Part shown: positions 38,711-48,933 of the stretch, one piece after another
Layout: every line of letters starts with the position of its first letter
Position numbering within the stretch: the first letter of the stretch is position 1
NCBI RefSeq assembly: GCF_000026105.1
Contig: NC_008027.1
Location: 1,311,001 to 1,375,000 of the forward strand
Origin: Pseudomonas entomophila L48
Lineage (GTDB): Bacteria > Pseudomonadota > Gammaproteobacteria > Pseudomonadales > Pseudomonadaceae
DNA length: 64,000 nt
Reading direction: 5' to 3'
Notes under the pieces: generated by a model
Seen by the model: the letters and a program-made list of their open reading frames with translations, nothing else
The model's database searches: none
Told to the model about the DNA's origin: nothing
Program-made: the position numbers and the translations under genes

Positions 38711-38934
38711 TGTAGAGCGCCGTCCGAGCGCTTGAAAAGCGGGCGAAAAGCGTCTGTCTCGAGGGGTGTCGCCTGGTCGACATAAAGATACAGAAAAGCG
38801 CCATCAATTTGCCTGCATCTTCGGCCCGTCCCCACAAACTCGGGCCGGATCGACCAAATTACGTATTTGAAATCAGGTTTTTCTGCAAAAATGCCGACCT
38901 TTTTTGTTGGTCGATTCTTTGCGCAGGTAAACCC

Positions 38935-39240
38935 ATGACTGATCAAGTAAGCACCCTCTATGCCAAATTGCTCGGCGAGACCGCCATCATCGAGTGGAAA
39001 GCCCTGGAGCGTTTCTGGGCCAAGGGTGACCTGATTTGGGTCGACCCCAGCCTCGACCTGATCGCCGTTGCCGAGGCGATGGCCGAGAATCGCAGCGAGA
39101 TCTTCGCCAAGTGGCGTAGTGATGGCACTGTCGGACCGGTTTCCGCCGAGCAGGCGCTCGACCTGCAAACCCGCGATCCAGAGATCTGGGCGGTGGTGGT
39201 TTCGCCGTTCATCGTGATCCAGGCGAAGAAAGCGGAATAA
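38935..39240 (+). CDS. DUF2288 family protein
   Basis: A 101-residue cytoplasmic protein. ATG 38935 follows GCAGGTAAACCC. Family features are LYAKLLGETAIIEWKALERF, GDLIWVDPSLDLIAVAEAMA, and the C-terminal SPFIVIQ. No function is known. It is convergent with the tubulin-like gene and separated from it by a REP pair. Confidence 0.85.
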   Translation: MTDQVSTLYAKLLGETAIIEWKALERFWAKGDLIWVDPSLDLIAVAEAMAENRSEIFAKWRSDGTVGPVSAEQALDLQTRDPEIWAVVVSPFIVIQAKKAE

Positions 39241-39391
39241 GCACGCGCTTTTTTAGTGCGTGAAAATGCGCAGGCGCCTCGCGGTGGTGCGCGTTGACGC
39301 TCACGTAAGGTGGAAACAAGTAACAGTGGCGGGGTGATTTGGCGGGGCGGTAACAGTTTACGGCATGCGTAATGGGTGGGCGGGTGATGCG

Positions 39392-39479
39392 CGTAGGAGC
39401 CGGCTTTGCCGGCGAACACCGGCGCCGCCGGTGCCAGCCACCGCGGCGCTTGGTTCGCCAGCAAGGCTGGCTCCTACAG
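39392..39479. repeat. Inverted REP pair
   Basis: GTAGGAGCCGGCTTTGCCGG and GTTCGCCAGCAAGGCTGGCT units flank a CGGCGCCGCCGGTGCC hairpin, lying between the convergent DUF2288 and tubulin-like genes. Confidence 0.88.
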
Positions 39480-39491
39480 GCGTGGGGCGGC

Positions 39492-41723
39492 TTAGTAGTC
39501 CACGCGCCCGGTGTGGCTATTCAGCGAGATCACCCGGGTCTTGCCGATACGGTGCCTGAAGATTTCGCGCAGGTACTTCACCGCCTTCTTCACGCACTCG
39601 CGCGACAGGCGAATGTCGTTGATCGACACGAAGCGGCTCTTGTCGTTGATCAGCTCGCGGTACTTCTTCTCGTACATCGGCTTGATCGCGTACCAGTTGG
39701 TGTCGAGGATCTTCGCCGGGTTCTCGAATTCGTTCAGCAGGTCGTCGATGCTGTCTTCATCGAAGTGCTCGCTGGTGATGAAATCGAGGATGGCGTTGTC
39801 CAGGGTGTCGTCGAAGCGGTACGGGGTGCGGGCGAAGCAACGCTTGATGAACGCCACGATCAGGGTCAGGAAGTCGTCCGACAAGCACGGGCTCTTGGCG
39901 ATCAGGGTGGTCAGCGACAGGTTGGCCGAGGCGCCGATCACCAGCGCGTAGCGCTTGAGCGTGGTGTTGGGGAACAGGCTGTTGAGGTGGGTCTTGAGCC
40001 GGTTCAGGTCCATGTACGACAGCTTGTAGTCCTTGGGCAGCGAGACGATCGACACCACCGACGAACAGTTCTTGAAGAAGTGCAGGTCGTGCAGCGCCGC
40101 GGCGTCGTAGCCCGAGGCCTGGTACTGCTCCAGCGCGGCGCGGTAACGGCGCGACTCGATCGGCAGCAGGCTGATGCCTTCGATGGCCTGGGTCTGCTTG
40201 TTGAAGTGCGGCAGGTCGATGGAGCGGAAGAACAGGTCGTCGATATCCAGGCGCGGTTGCTCGCGCTCGAACACCTTGAACTTGTCCGAACCCTGGGCCG
40301 GGATCTCCGGCACCACCGACTCGGCATAGGCGATGGCCACGGGGCCGGCCAGGCTCATGAACAGGTCGTTGGCGTCCAGGCGGATGGTCTCGCCGATGTC
40401 GATGCCAGCGCGGCGGAAGTAGTTCTGGTCGTAGTCGGTGGTCACCGCCTGGGCGGTGAGGATGTTGAAGATCTGCTGGGAGATGTACTGGTTGGCGTGC
40501 TTCTCCATGGCGTTGACGTCGATGTTCTGGATCGTGCCGTCGTCGCTCTCTTCGGCGTAGCGCATGATGTCGTTGGAGATCAGCATCATCGCGTTCCATG
40601 GGCGAATGCGGCCCATGACGCTGGCTTCGCTGCTGTCTTCATTGTCGAAGTTGTACGAGAAGTCCCATTCCTCCGACAGGTATTTGCACAGCAGGCGCCC
40701 AGCGTTGATGTGCAGGGCTTCGGACATCTCGCTGCGGTGGTCGGAGGCGTTCGGCAGCACGCAGATGCCGCTGGTGAAGATCGGTTCGAAGACGAACGAG
40801 TGCCCGCTCTTGCCGTCGTTCTCGTCGGCCGGCTTGGTGTCGAAGGTCTTGTTCATGTACGAGTACTGCTGGGCCAGGCCGAATTCCGAAGCCATGCCCG
40901 AGCCGGTACCGCCGCCGGCGCTGAAGATGTAGAAGTACAGGCGCGACTGGTTGGCCTTGATGCCGCAGGAGTCGATCAGGTATGAGTGGATCAGCTTCCA
41001 GTCGGCGCTGGAGAAGCGCTGGGTGTCCTTGTTGAGGATGATCTTGGCCAGGTACTGGCCGAGGATCGGCGCGTTGCCGGCGCCGCCGGCATGCACCTCG
41101 GACAGGTCCATGATCTTCATCTTGCTGTAGTCGCGCAGGAAACCGCCGCGCTCGCCCTTGCGCGAGAAACGGATGCGCCCGGCGATGTCCTTGTCCAGGT
41201 CGCCGAGCATGACCAGGGGCTCTACCAGGAATACTGGTTTGGTGCCCTTGTTCTGCACCAGGCGCAGGTTCTGGCGGATCCAGCGCGCCGGGCTGTAGCC
41301 GGTTTCGCCCTTGTTTCGGTCCTCGTTGTTGAACTCGTTGAGGAAGAACGTGCGGGCGTTGTACACCAGCTCCGCCACGTCCAGGGCGATGTTCGAACCG
41401 CAGCGGCCCAGGCCGATCAGGCACACCGAGGGGAACTGCTGCTCCAGGCGCAGCTGGTCTTCGTTCTCGACGTGCAGGTTCTGCGGGAACACCAGGTCGC
41501 GCAGGCCGTCGAGGTTGTCGAGGATGCGCTGGATGTCCTGTTCGGTGAAGTACAGGTACTGCTGCGCCGGCAGACTGCGGCTGGCAGGAAGATCTCGAGC
41601 ACCACTGGCAGTCAGTGACGTGGGAGTGAGCGACGACTCAGGGACCGCATTGGCAGAAGTGTTCGTAGAGGTCATAGTGCGCCATTTGCCTGGAGTGGTG
41701 GGTTCCCCGTTGGAATATGTCAT
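39492..41723 (-). CDS. Tubulin/FtsZ-superfamily protein (Tubulin_2-like), probable GTPase
   Basis: A 743-residue protein (727 if the ATG at 41675 is used; neither has a strong Shine-Dalgarno). After a disordered ~50-residue N terminus it shows the two hallmark nucleotide loops of the superfamily. GLGRCGSN (104-111) matches the T1-type G-box, and SAGGGTGSG (268-276) matches the tubulin/FtsZ signature GGGTGS/TG in the T4 loop. LDANDL (449-454) may be the T7 catalytic loop. Large insertions separate these and a long C-terminal domain (about 460-743) is unlike FtsZ. The protein ends in VDY. It probably polymerises with GTP, but its cellular role is unknown. No division gene is nearby. Confidence 0.82.
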   Translation of the reverse strand: MTYSNGEPTTPGKWRTMTSTNTSANAVPESSLTPTSLTASGARDLPASRSLPAQQYLYFTEQDIQRILDNLDGLRDLVFPQNLHVENEDQLRLEQQFPSVCLIGLGRCGSNIALDVAELVYNARTFFLNEFNNEDRNKGETGYSPARWIRQNLRLVQNKGTKPVFLVEPLVMLGDLDKDIAGRIRFSRKGERGGFLRDYSKMKIMDLSEVHAGGAGNAPILGQYLAKIILNKDTQRFSSADWKLIHSYLIDSCGIKANQSRLYFYIFSAGGGTGSGMASEFGLAQQYSYMNKTFDTKPADENDGKSGHSFVFEPIFTSGICVLPNASDHRSEMSEALHINAGRLLCKYLSEEWDFSYNFDNEDSSEASVMGRIRPWNAMMLISNDIMRYAEESDDGTIQNIDVNAMEKHANQYISQQIFNILTAQAVTTDYDQNYFRRAGIDIGETIRLDANDLFMSLAGPVAIAYAESVVPEIPAQGSDKFKVFEREQPRLDIDDLFFRSIDLPHFNKQTQAIEGISLLPIESRRYRAALEQYQASGYDAAALHDLHFFKNCSSVVSIVSLPKDYKLSYMDLNRLKTHLNSLFPNTTLKRYALVIGASANLSLTTLIAKSPCLSDDFLTLIVAFIKRCFARTPYRFDDTLDNAILDFITSEHFDEDSIDDLLNEFENPAKILDTNWYAIKPMYEKKYRELINDKSRFVSINDIRLSRECVKKAVKYLREIFRHRIGKTRVISLNSHTGRVDY

Positions 41724-41867
41724 CTAGCCATCACGGAGAAATTTCGCGACTTTATCAGTGCGTCTTTTTCTTGTGCGATAGGGGTTTTCCCTAGGCGTTC
41801 TAAGGTTTTCTCCTCGCACCCGCATTGCATCGTCCGTTTGTCACGCTTCTTTAATCTGGAGTCGTTC

Positions 41868-42755
41868 ATGAATACTGCTTTGCCTTCGCTGGGGTTCGCC
41901 GGGATCGGCCTGATGGGCTTGCCGATGTGCCGTCGGCTGCTGGCGGCGGGTTATCCGCTGACCGTGTGGAACCGCAGCCCGGACAAGTGCGCCGAACTGG
42001 TTGCCGCAGGGGCGCGTCTGGCCGCGAGCCCTGAGGATCTGTGCAATGGGGCGGACATGGTGTTGCTGTGCCTGGCCGACACGGCGGTGGTGCGCGAGGT
42101 GGTATTCGGCGAGGGGGGCATCGCCAGTGGTGGGCGCAGCGGCCAGTTGCTGGTGGACTTCTCCAGCCTGGAGCCCACCGCCACCCGTGAAATGGCCGCC
42201 GAACTGGCGGCGCTGCGTGGCATGGCCTGGCTCGATGCGCCGGTGTCGGGCGGCACCCCGGGCGCCGAGGCCGGTACCCTGGCGATCATGGTCGGTGGCG
42301 AGGCCGCGGACCTGGAGCGGGCGCGCCCGGTACTCCTCACCCTTGGTCAGCGGGTGACGCACATGGGCGGTGTCGGCGCGGGGCAGGTGACCAAGGCCTG
42401 CAACCAGATGATCGTCGCCTGCAATGCGCTGGTGATCGCCGAGGTGGTGGCTCTCGCCGAGCAGTCAGGGGTGGACGCCAGCTTGATCGCCGAGGCATTG
42501 GCCGGCGGTTTCGCTGACTCGAAACCCTTGCAAATCCTTGCCCCGCAAATGGCCGAGAGCCGTTTCGAACCGGTCAAGTGGCATGTGCGCACCCTGCTCA
42601 AGGACCTCGACACCGCGGTGAAATTCTCCCGCGAGCAGGGCTCGGCAACGCCGCTCAGTGGCCTCGCCGCGCAATTGATGCGTCTGCACGGTAGCCAGGG
42701 CTACCTGCAAAAAGATCCGGCGACCCTGGTAGCGCTCTATCGCAGCAAGGGCTGA
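41868..42755 (+). CDS. NAD(P)-dependent beta-hydroxyacid dehydrogenase (MmsB/GarR-like)
   Basis: A 295-residue reductase of the 3-hydroxyisobutyrate/tartronate-semialdehyde type. The Rossmann motif is GFAGIGLMGLPM. The substrate-binding motif is DAPVSGGTPGAEAGTLAIMV, and the catalytic Lys lies in GAGQVTKACNQ. ATG 41868 follows TCTGGAGTCGTTC. It is divergent from the tubulin-like gene. Its 3' end overlaps the convergent MHYT-GGDEF-EAL gene by 101 bp. The exact substrate (hydroxyisobutyrate, tartronate semialdehyde or another) cannot be decided. Confidence 0.9.
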   Translation: MNTALPSLGFAGIGLMGLPMCRRLLAAGYPLTVWNRSPDKCAELVAAGARLAASPEDLCNGADMVLLCLADTAVVREVVFGEGGIASGGRSGQLLVDFSSLEPTATREMAAELAALRGMAWLDAPVSGGTPGAEAGTLAIMVGGEAADLERARPVLLTLGQRVTHMGGVGAGQVTKACNQMIVACNALVIAEVVALAEQSGVDASLIAEALAGGFADSKPLQILAPQMAESRFEPVKWHVRTLLKDLDTAVKFSREQGSATPLSGLAAQLMRLHGSQGYLQKDPATLVALYRSKG

Positions 42756-44919
42756 GCGTGTCGTGCTGGCGGTCGAGCCGTTCGAGCACCGGCCGCAGTT
42801 CGCTTGGCGGCAACGGGCGGCTGAGCAGGTAACCTTGCAGGCAATCGCAGCCGTGGGCGGCGAGGAACGCCTGTTGCTCGGGCGTCTCCACGCCTTCGGT
42901 GACCACCTTCAGGTGCAGGGTGTGGGCCATGATGATGATCGCCTGGACGATTTCCCGGTCCTTCTGGTTACCGGGCACTTCCTGGATGAATGAGCGGTCG
43001 ATCTTCAGCACGTCCAGCGGCAGGCGCTTGAGGTAGGCCAGGGACGAATAGCCTGTGCCGAAATCGTCGATCGACAGGGCCACGCCCTGGGCGCGGATGC
43101 GCTTGAGCAGCTCGATGGTGTGGTGGATGTCGCCCATCAGGGCGTTCTCGGTGACTTCCAGCTCCAGCTGGCGCGCGGCCAGGCCCGCCTGGAACAGCGC
43201 CATCTCCACTTCCGTGGCCAGCTCCTCACGGCCCAGGGTCAGGGCCGAGCAGTTGACCGTGACCTTGAGGTGGCCATAGCCATGCCGGTTGAGCTGGGCC
43301 AGGTCTTCACAGGCGCGGCGCAGCACCCACAAGTCGAGCTCGGCGATCAGGCCGTTGGCCTCGGCGATGGGGATGAACCGATCAGGGCTGAGCAGCCCAT
43401 GTTGTGGGTGCTGCCAGCGCACCAACGCTTCGAGCTTGCTGACCCGCCGGCTGTGCAGGTCGAAGATCGGCTGGTAGTACACGCACAGCCCACGCTCCTC
43501 GAACAAGGCCAGGCGCAGTTCTTCTTCCAGTTGCAGCTCCAGGGTGGCGCGGGTCTTCAGGCCGCTGCTGAAGAAATGCAGGCTGTTACGCCCGCAGCCC
43601 TTGGACTGATAGAGCGCCAGGTCGGCATTCTTCAACAGCTCTTCGGTGCTGTGGCCGTCGTCGGGGAAGATACTGATACCGATGCTGGTGGTCATCACCA
43701 TGCGTCGTCCGGTCAGGTCGATCGGCTCCTTCATCCGCTGCATGATGCGCTGCGCGAGGTGGCGCGCCTCGTCGCGGTTGTTCAGGCTGGTGACGATGCA
43801 GAACTCGTCGCCACCGAAGCGCGACACCAGGTCGTTGCCGCGGGTTGCCGCCTTGATATGCCCGGCGATGACCTTGAGCAGTTCGTCACCGGCGACATGC
43901 CCGAGGCTGTCGTTGATGCGCTTGAAGTGGTCGATGTCGAGGAACATCACCGCCAGCATGCCGTCGTTGGCGCTTTGCTCGGCCAGGCGCTCGGCGAACA
44001 CCTGGTTGAAGCCGCGACGGTTGACCAGGCCGGTCAGGGCGTCGAAGTGAGCGGCCTGTTGCAGGGACACCCGGGCCTGGTCGAGCTGGCTGAGCAGCAG
44101 GTTGACCCGACGCAGGTCGTGCTCCTTGCTTTGCAGTTTCTTGTCGGCCAGCGCGGCGCTGATGCTGCTGCCGCTGATCAGCAGGGTAATGACGGCAATG
44201 GTCAATGCCAGTTGCAGGCTGTTGTCGGTGGCGGGCAGGCGCAGGGCGGTTTCACCGGGTATCACCAGGGTCATCGCGGCCATGCCGGTGAAATGGGTGA
44301 GCACGATACCGCCCGCCATCAGCACGCTGGCGCCATGTTTCATCAACAGGTGCAGGGTGCCGCTGCCCTGGCGGAAGTAACGGGCCATCAACAGCGCCAC
44401 GAGACTTGTAGCCATGGCGATGCCGACAGAGGCCAGCAGCAGCCCGGTCTGGTAGTACTGATGGGCGCTGGTCTGCAACGCGGCCATGCCAACGTAGTGC
44501 ATGGTGCTGATGCCCAGGCCGATGAACAGCGTGGCCTGCAGGTAATGGCTAAGACGCATCTCGCTGCGGTCGAGGCTGTTCATCGCCAGCCAGGCGGCAA
44601 TCAGGGCGATCAGCAAGGACAGGGCGGTCAGGGGAGCGTCATAGTGGAGTTCCAGCGGGGCCTGAAAGGCCAGCATGCTGATGAAATGCATGGCCCAGAT
44701 GCCACCGGCCAGGCAGCAGGCACCTAGCACCCGCCATTGTCGGCGCGCCGTGGGGTCCTCGCTATGGCTCTGGCGTTCGGCCATGTCCAGGGTGGCGAAG
44801 CAGGCGGCACTGGCCACGGTGAAGGCGAGCAGCACTAGGAAGGGGTTGTGTCGGCAGTCGAGGATGATTTGTCCGGTCGCCGGTAGCTCGGCGAACAATC
44901 GCAGTCCCAGCCACTCCAT
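42655..44919 (-). CDS. MHYT-GGDEF-EAL c-di-GMP enzyme
   Basis: A 754-residue membrane protein. The start at 44919 has GAGG 6 bases upstream. Seven transmembrane helices carry three MHYT motifs (AMHFISM, TMHYVGM, THFTGM), proposed to bind copper or sense gases. The GGDEF domain is intact (FGGDEF, with I-site RxxD five residues before). The EAL domain is intact as well (EALVRWQHP, DDFGTGYSS, EGVETPEQQ). It may therefore synthesise or degrade c-di-GMP. The last ~38 residues extend past the EAL fold over the 3' end of the dehydrogenase gene. Confidence 0.92.
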   Translation of the reverse strand: MEWLGLRLFAELPATGQIILDCRHNPFLVLLAFTVASAACFATLDMAERQSHSEDPTARRQWRVLGACCLAGGIWAMHFISMLAFQAPLELHYDAPLTALSLLIALIAAWLAMNSLDRSEMRLSHYLQATLFIGLGISTMHYVGMAALQTSAHQYYQTGLLLASVGIAMATSLVALLMARYFRQGSGTLHLLMKHGASVLMAGGIVLTHFTGMAAMTLVIPGETALRLPATDNSLQLALTIAVITLLISGSSISAALADKKLQSKEHDLRRVNLLLSQLDQARVSLQQAAHFDALTGLVNRRGFNQVFAERLAEQSANDGMLAVMFLDIDHFKRINDSLGHVAGDELLKVIAGHIKAATRGNDLVSRFGGDEFCIVTSLNNRDEARHLAQRIMQRMKEPIDLTGRRMVMTTSIGISIFPDDGHSTEELLKNADLALYQSKGCGRNSLHFFSSGLKTRATLELQLEEELRLALFEERGLCVYYQPIFDLHSRRVSKLEALVRWQHPQHGLLSPDRFIPIAEANGLIAELDLWVLRRACEDLAQLNRHGYGHLKVTVNCSALTLGREELATEVEMALFQAGLAARQLELEVTENALMGDIHHTIELLKRIRAQGVALSIDDFGTGYSSLAYLKRLPLDVLKIDRSFIQEVPGNQKDREIVQAIIIMAHTLHLKVVTEGVETPEQQAFLAAHGCDCLQGYLLSRPLPPSELRPVLERLDRQHDTLSPCCDRALPGSPDLFAGSPGYRADASIARRGH

Positions 44920-45090
44920 TGCAGGCCTCTTCGTCGAGTGAGCCTTTGTCCCCACTGAGCGCGGATGGACACTGTTCCTGCAGGAGTATAGGAAGGGGTG
45001 CTTAAGCCTTCCTGATTAATGGCACTTTGATCTCTATCGTTTGGATATGAGGCTAATAGCGCAGCGGTCTAAACGAGTGTTTTGTGAGTG

Positions 45091-45146
45091 GTTCGCCGGC
45101 AAGCCGGCTCCTACAGGCGTTTGTAGGAGCCGGCTTGCCGGCGAAC
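45091..45146. repeat. Inverted REP pair
   Basis: GTTCGCCGGCAAGCCGGCTCC (45091-45111) and GGAGCCGGCTTGCCGGCGAAC (45126-45146), separated by about 14 bp, directly before the rapA stop. Confidence 0.92.
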
Positions 45147-45151
45147 GGGCG

Positions 45152-47998
45152 TCAGCCCGCCACCAGCACCCGGATGGCTTCCAGGCGCAGTGCGGCTTTC
45201 TCCAGCGCCGCCATGCCATCCTCGCGCTGCTTGCGCAGGGCGTCGATTTCGCTGTCGCGCACGGTGGGGTTGACCGCCTTGAGCGCGGTCAGGCGCGCCA
45301 ACTCTTCATCCGCCTCGGCCGCCAGGCGTTGCTGGGCCTGGGCGACGCGCTCCTCGTGCGTTGGCAGGACCTTGGCCTCGCCTGCGGCGATGCGCTTGGC
45401 CAGCACATCGCGCTGGGCCTGGACGAACTTGTTGGAACTGGCCCGTGGCACGCTCTCGAGCTGGTCGTTGAGCGTTTCGAAGGCCACGCGTGCCGCCAGG
45501 TCGTTGCCGTTGGCATCGAGCAGGCAACGCAGCGCCGCCGGTGGCAGGTAGCGGCCCAGCTGCAGGCTGCGCGGCGCTACCACCTCGCTGACATATAGCA
45601 ACTCGAGCAGCACGGTGCCGGGCTTGAGTGCCTTGTTCTTGATCAGCGCGACCGCGGTGTTGCCCATCGAGCCGGACAGCACCAGGTCCATGCCGCCCTG
45701 AACCATCGGGTGTTCCCAGGTGAGGAATTGCATGTCTTCGCGCGATAGCGCCTGGCCACGGTCGTAGGTGATGGTCACACCTTCGTCGTCACCCAGCGGG
45801 AAGCTGGCATCGAGCATCTTTTCACTGGGCTTTAGCACCAGGGCGTTCTCGGAATGGTCTTCGCTGTCGATGCCGAAGGCGTCGAACAGGGTTTCCATGT
45901 AGATCGGCAGGGCGAACTGGTCGTCCTGCTCGAGGATCGCCTCGACCAGTGCCTGACCTTCGCCGGCGCCACCGGAGTTGAGCTCCAGCAGGCGGTCGCG
46001 GCCACTGTGCAGCTCGGCTTCGAGATTTTCACGTTCTGTGCGGGCTTCAGCCACCAGCTTGCCCCAGGCTTTCTCGTCACCTTCGGCGAGCAGCGGCAGC
46101 AGACGCGGGCCGAACTGGTGCTGCAGGGCGTTGCCGGTCGGGCAGGTGTTGAGGAAGGCGTTGAGGCCTTCGTGGTACCACTGAAACAGGCGTTCCTGCG
46201 GGCTGTTCTGCAGGTACGGGATGTGCAGCTGGATCGTATGTTTCTGGCCGATCCGGTCGAGACGGCCGATGCGCTGTTCGAGCAAATCCGGGTGGGCCGG
46301 CAGGTCGAACATCACCAGGTGATGGGCGAACTGGAAGTTGCGGCCTTCACTGCCGATTTCGGAGCAGATCAGTACCTGGGCGCCGAACTCTTCGTCGGCG
46401 AAGTAGGCGGCGGCGCGGTCGCGCTCGAGGATGCTCATGCCTTCGTGGAACACGGTGGCTGGAATACCGGAGCGCACGCGCAGGGCGTCTTCCAGGTCCA
46501 TGGCGGTCTCGGCGTGGGCGCAGATCACCAGCACCTTGGTGCGCTTGAGCATCTTCAGGGTGTCGATCAGCCAGTCGACCCGTGGGTCGAAGCGCCACCA
46601 GCGTTCTTCGTCGCTGGTCTCGCCCTGGGCCTGGAAAGCGACCTCTGGGTACAGCTCGGCGCGCTCGCCCGACGGCAGTTCGGCGTATTGCTCGGGGTTG
46701 GCCAGCGGGTAGGGGTGCAGCTGGCGCTCGGGGAAGCCCTGGATTGCCGCCCGGGTGTTGCGGAACAACACGCGGCCGGTGCCGTGGCGGTCGAGCAGCT
46801 CGCGGATCAGGCGCGCGCTGGCCTGGCTGTCGCCATCGCTGACCGCGGCCAGCAGCGCTTCGCCTTCGGCGCCAAGGAAGCCTTGGATGGTCGCGTGGGC
46901 CTTGGCCGACAGGCGGCCTTCGTCGAGCAGTTCCTGTACCGCTTCGGCCACCGGGCGATAGTTTTCGCTTTCGGCGCGGAATGCGGCCAGGTCGTGGAAA
47001 CGGTTGGGGTCGAGCAGGCGCAGGCGGGCGAAGTGGCTGTCCTGACCGAGCTGTTCAGGCGTCGCGGTGAGCAGCAGCACGCCCGGGATGACCTGGGCCA
47101 GTTGCTCGACCAGTGCGTACTCGGGGCTGGCCTGTTCTTCGTGCCAGACCAGGTGGTGGGCCTCGTCGACCACCATCAGGTCCCAGCCGGCGGCGAACAG
47201 CGCGTCCTGGGCCTTTTCGTCGTCGACCAGCCACTCCAGGGCCACCAGCGCCAGCTGGGCATCCTCGAACGGGTTGCTGGCGTCGCTTTCGATGAAGCGC
47301 TCGGCGTCGAACAGCGCCACCTGCAGGTTGAAGCGTCGGCGCATCTCCACCAGCCACTGGTGCTGGAGGTTCTCGGGCACCAGGATCAGCACGCGGCTGG
47401 CACGGCCGGACAGCAGCTGGCGGTGGATCACCAGGCCGGCTTCGATGGTCTTGCCCAGACCCACTTCGTCTGCCAGCAACACGCGCGGGGCGATGCGGTC
47501 GGCGACTTCACGGGCGATGTGCAACTGGTGGGCGATGGGTTGCGCACGCACGCCACCGAGGCCCCACAGCGAAGAGAGCATCTGCTTGCTGTTGTGTTGC
47601 AAGGTGTTGTAGCGCAGCGAGAACCACGACAGCGGGTCGATCTGCCCGGCGAACAGGCGGTCGCTGGCCAGGCGGAACTGGATGAAGTTCGACAGCTGCG
47701 TCTCGGGCAACGTGTGTGGCTGGTTCTGCCCGTCGATGCCGTGGTAGACCAGCAGGCCATCGACGTCCTCGACCTCGCGCACGGTCAGCTTCCAGCCCTC
47801 GAAGTGGGTGATCTGGTCGCCAGGCGAGAAGCGCACGCGGGTCAGCGGCGCATTGCGTAGCGAGTACTGGCGGGTGTCGCCCGTGGCCGGGTAGAGCACG
47901 GTCAGAAGGCGGCCATCCTGCGCCAGGATGGTCCCAAGACCGAGCTCGGCTTCGCTGTCGCTGATCCAGCGTTGCCCCGGTTGATACTGCTGCGCCAT
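45152..47998 (-). CDS. rapA: RNA polymerase-associated protein RapA
   Basis: A 948-residue Swi2/Snf2 ATPase that recycles RNA polymerase from stalled post-termination complexes. N-terminal Tudor-like domains (about 1-110) are followed by the helicase core: Walker [19 protein letters not shown] motif VVDEAHHL and motif VI region [12 protein letters not shown]-terminal Spacer/Rpd region completes the family layout. Length is close to that of the E. coli protein (968). It is transcribed away from the lipoprotein gene at 48126. Confidence 0.96.
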
Positions 47999-48125
47999 AC
48001 TGCCAAAACTCCCGCGATGAAAAAGCCGGCTATGTTAACGGATCGGCTTCGCCAGACCAATGAATGTGAAGAGTCTAGCGCTTTCATCGACGAATACCGT
48101 CCCGTCACGAGGGCCACGCGCCAAC

Positions 48126-48821
48126 ATGGTTGCCAAGCACCGCTGGTTGAACGTCACCTTGGGCCTGGGCAGCCTTGCGCTGCTGGCCGCCTGTGAACAG
48201 AAAAGTTTCGAAGTGCTGCCGCCGATTCCGGTCGAGCAACTCGAAGTGCTGGGCGTGCAGACGCCGATCAAGAGCGTGCACTTCCACGACCGCGAGGGCG
48301 AGGGCCTGCTGGTGCTGAGCCGGGTCGACGGCCAGGCCACCGACCCCGACACCGAGGAAGAGGTCGACAAGGTGGTGCTCAAGGCCACTCTTTATGGGCG
48401 CAACGCTTCGTCTGATGCCTTCAAGCCGCGTTGGCAGATCGAGCAGGAAACCACCTGTGCCGGCCTGGACCTGGATGTCGACTTCTACAACGACGTCAGT
48501 GACGTCACCGACCTGAACAAGGACGGCGTGGCCGAAGTGACCGTGGCCAGCCACTCCTTCTGCGGTGGCGGCATCGACCCCCACGACATCGCCATCGAGA
48601 TGCGTGAGGGCCAGGCGGCCTACACCATCACGGGGCAATCGCTGATCAGCCCTCCCGGTGAAGACGCCTTCGGTGGCGAACGCGAGGACAGCGCCTCGCT
48701 CAAGAGTGCCCCGCAGGTCTTGCGCGAGCATATGGACGCAGTCTGGCAGCAGGTCTACAAGCGGCCTTGGAGCGAGACCTCCGCGCCAGCCGACGACGAC
48801 CCGGAAGACGATACCGAGTAA
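48126..48821 (+). CDS. Predicted lipoprotein, unknown function
   Basis: A 231-residue protein. ATG 48126 gives signal MVAKHRWLNVTLGLGSLALL ending in lipobox LAAC; the ATG at 48060 would bury the signal inside. The mature part has LGVQTPIKSVHFHDREGEGL, a calcium-like DLNKDGVAEVTVASHSF loop and an acidic C terminus (DDDPEDDTE). The DxNxDG pattern could bind Ca2+ or be an FG-GAP-like repeat (inference). It is divergent from rapA. Confidence 0.75.
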   Translation: MVAKHRWLNVTLGLGSLALLAACEQKSFEVLPPIPVEQLEVLGVQTPIKSVHFHDREGEGLLVLSRVDGQATDPDTEEEVDKVVLKATLYGRNASSDAFKPRWQIEQETTCAGLDLDVDFYNDVSDVTDLNKDGVAEVTVASHSFCGGGIDPHDIAIEMREGQAAYTITGQSLISPPGEDAFGGEREDSASLKSAPQVLREHMDAVWQQVYKRPWSETSAPADDDPEDDTE

Positions 48822-48933
48822 GCGCGGGCTATACTTGCCCAGGTGCGGCGCTGTGACGCGCCGCACAGCCTGGCCCGCACGCATTCAAGGCGGCTGAGCA
48901 CCGGCCGACACAGTGGCCATAGGAGACCCTGCC

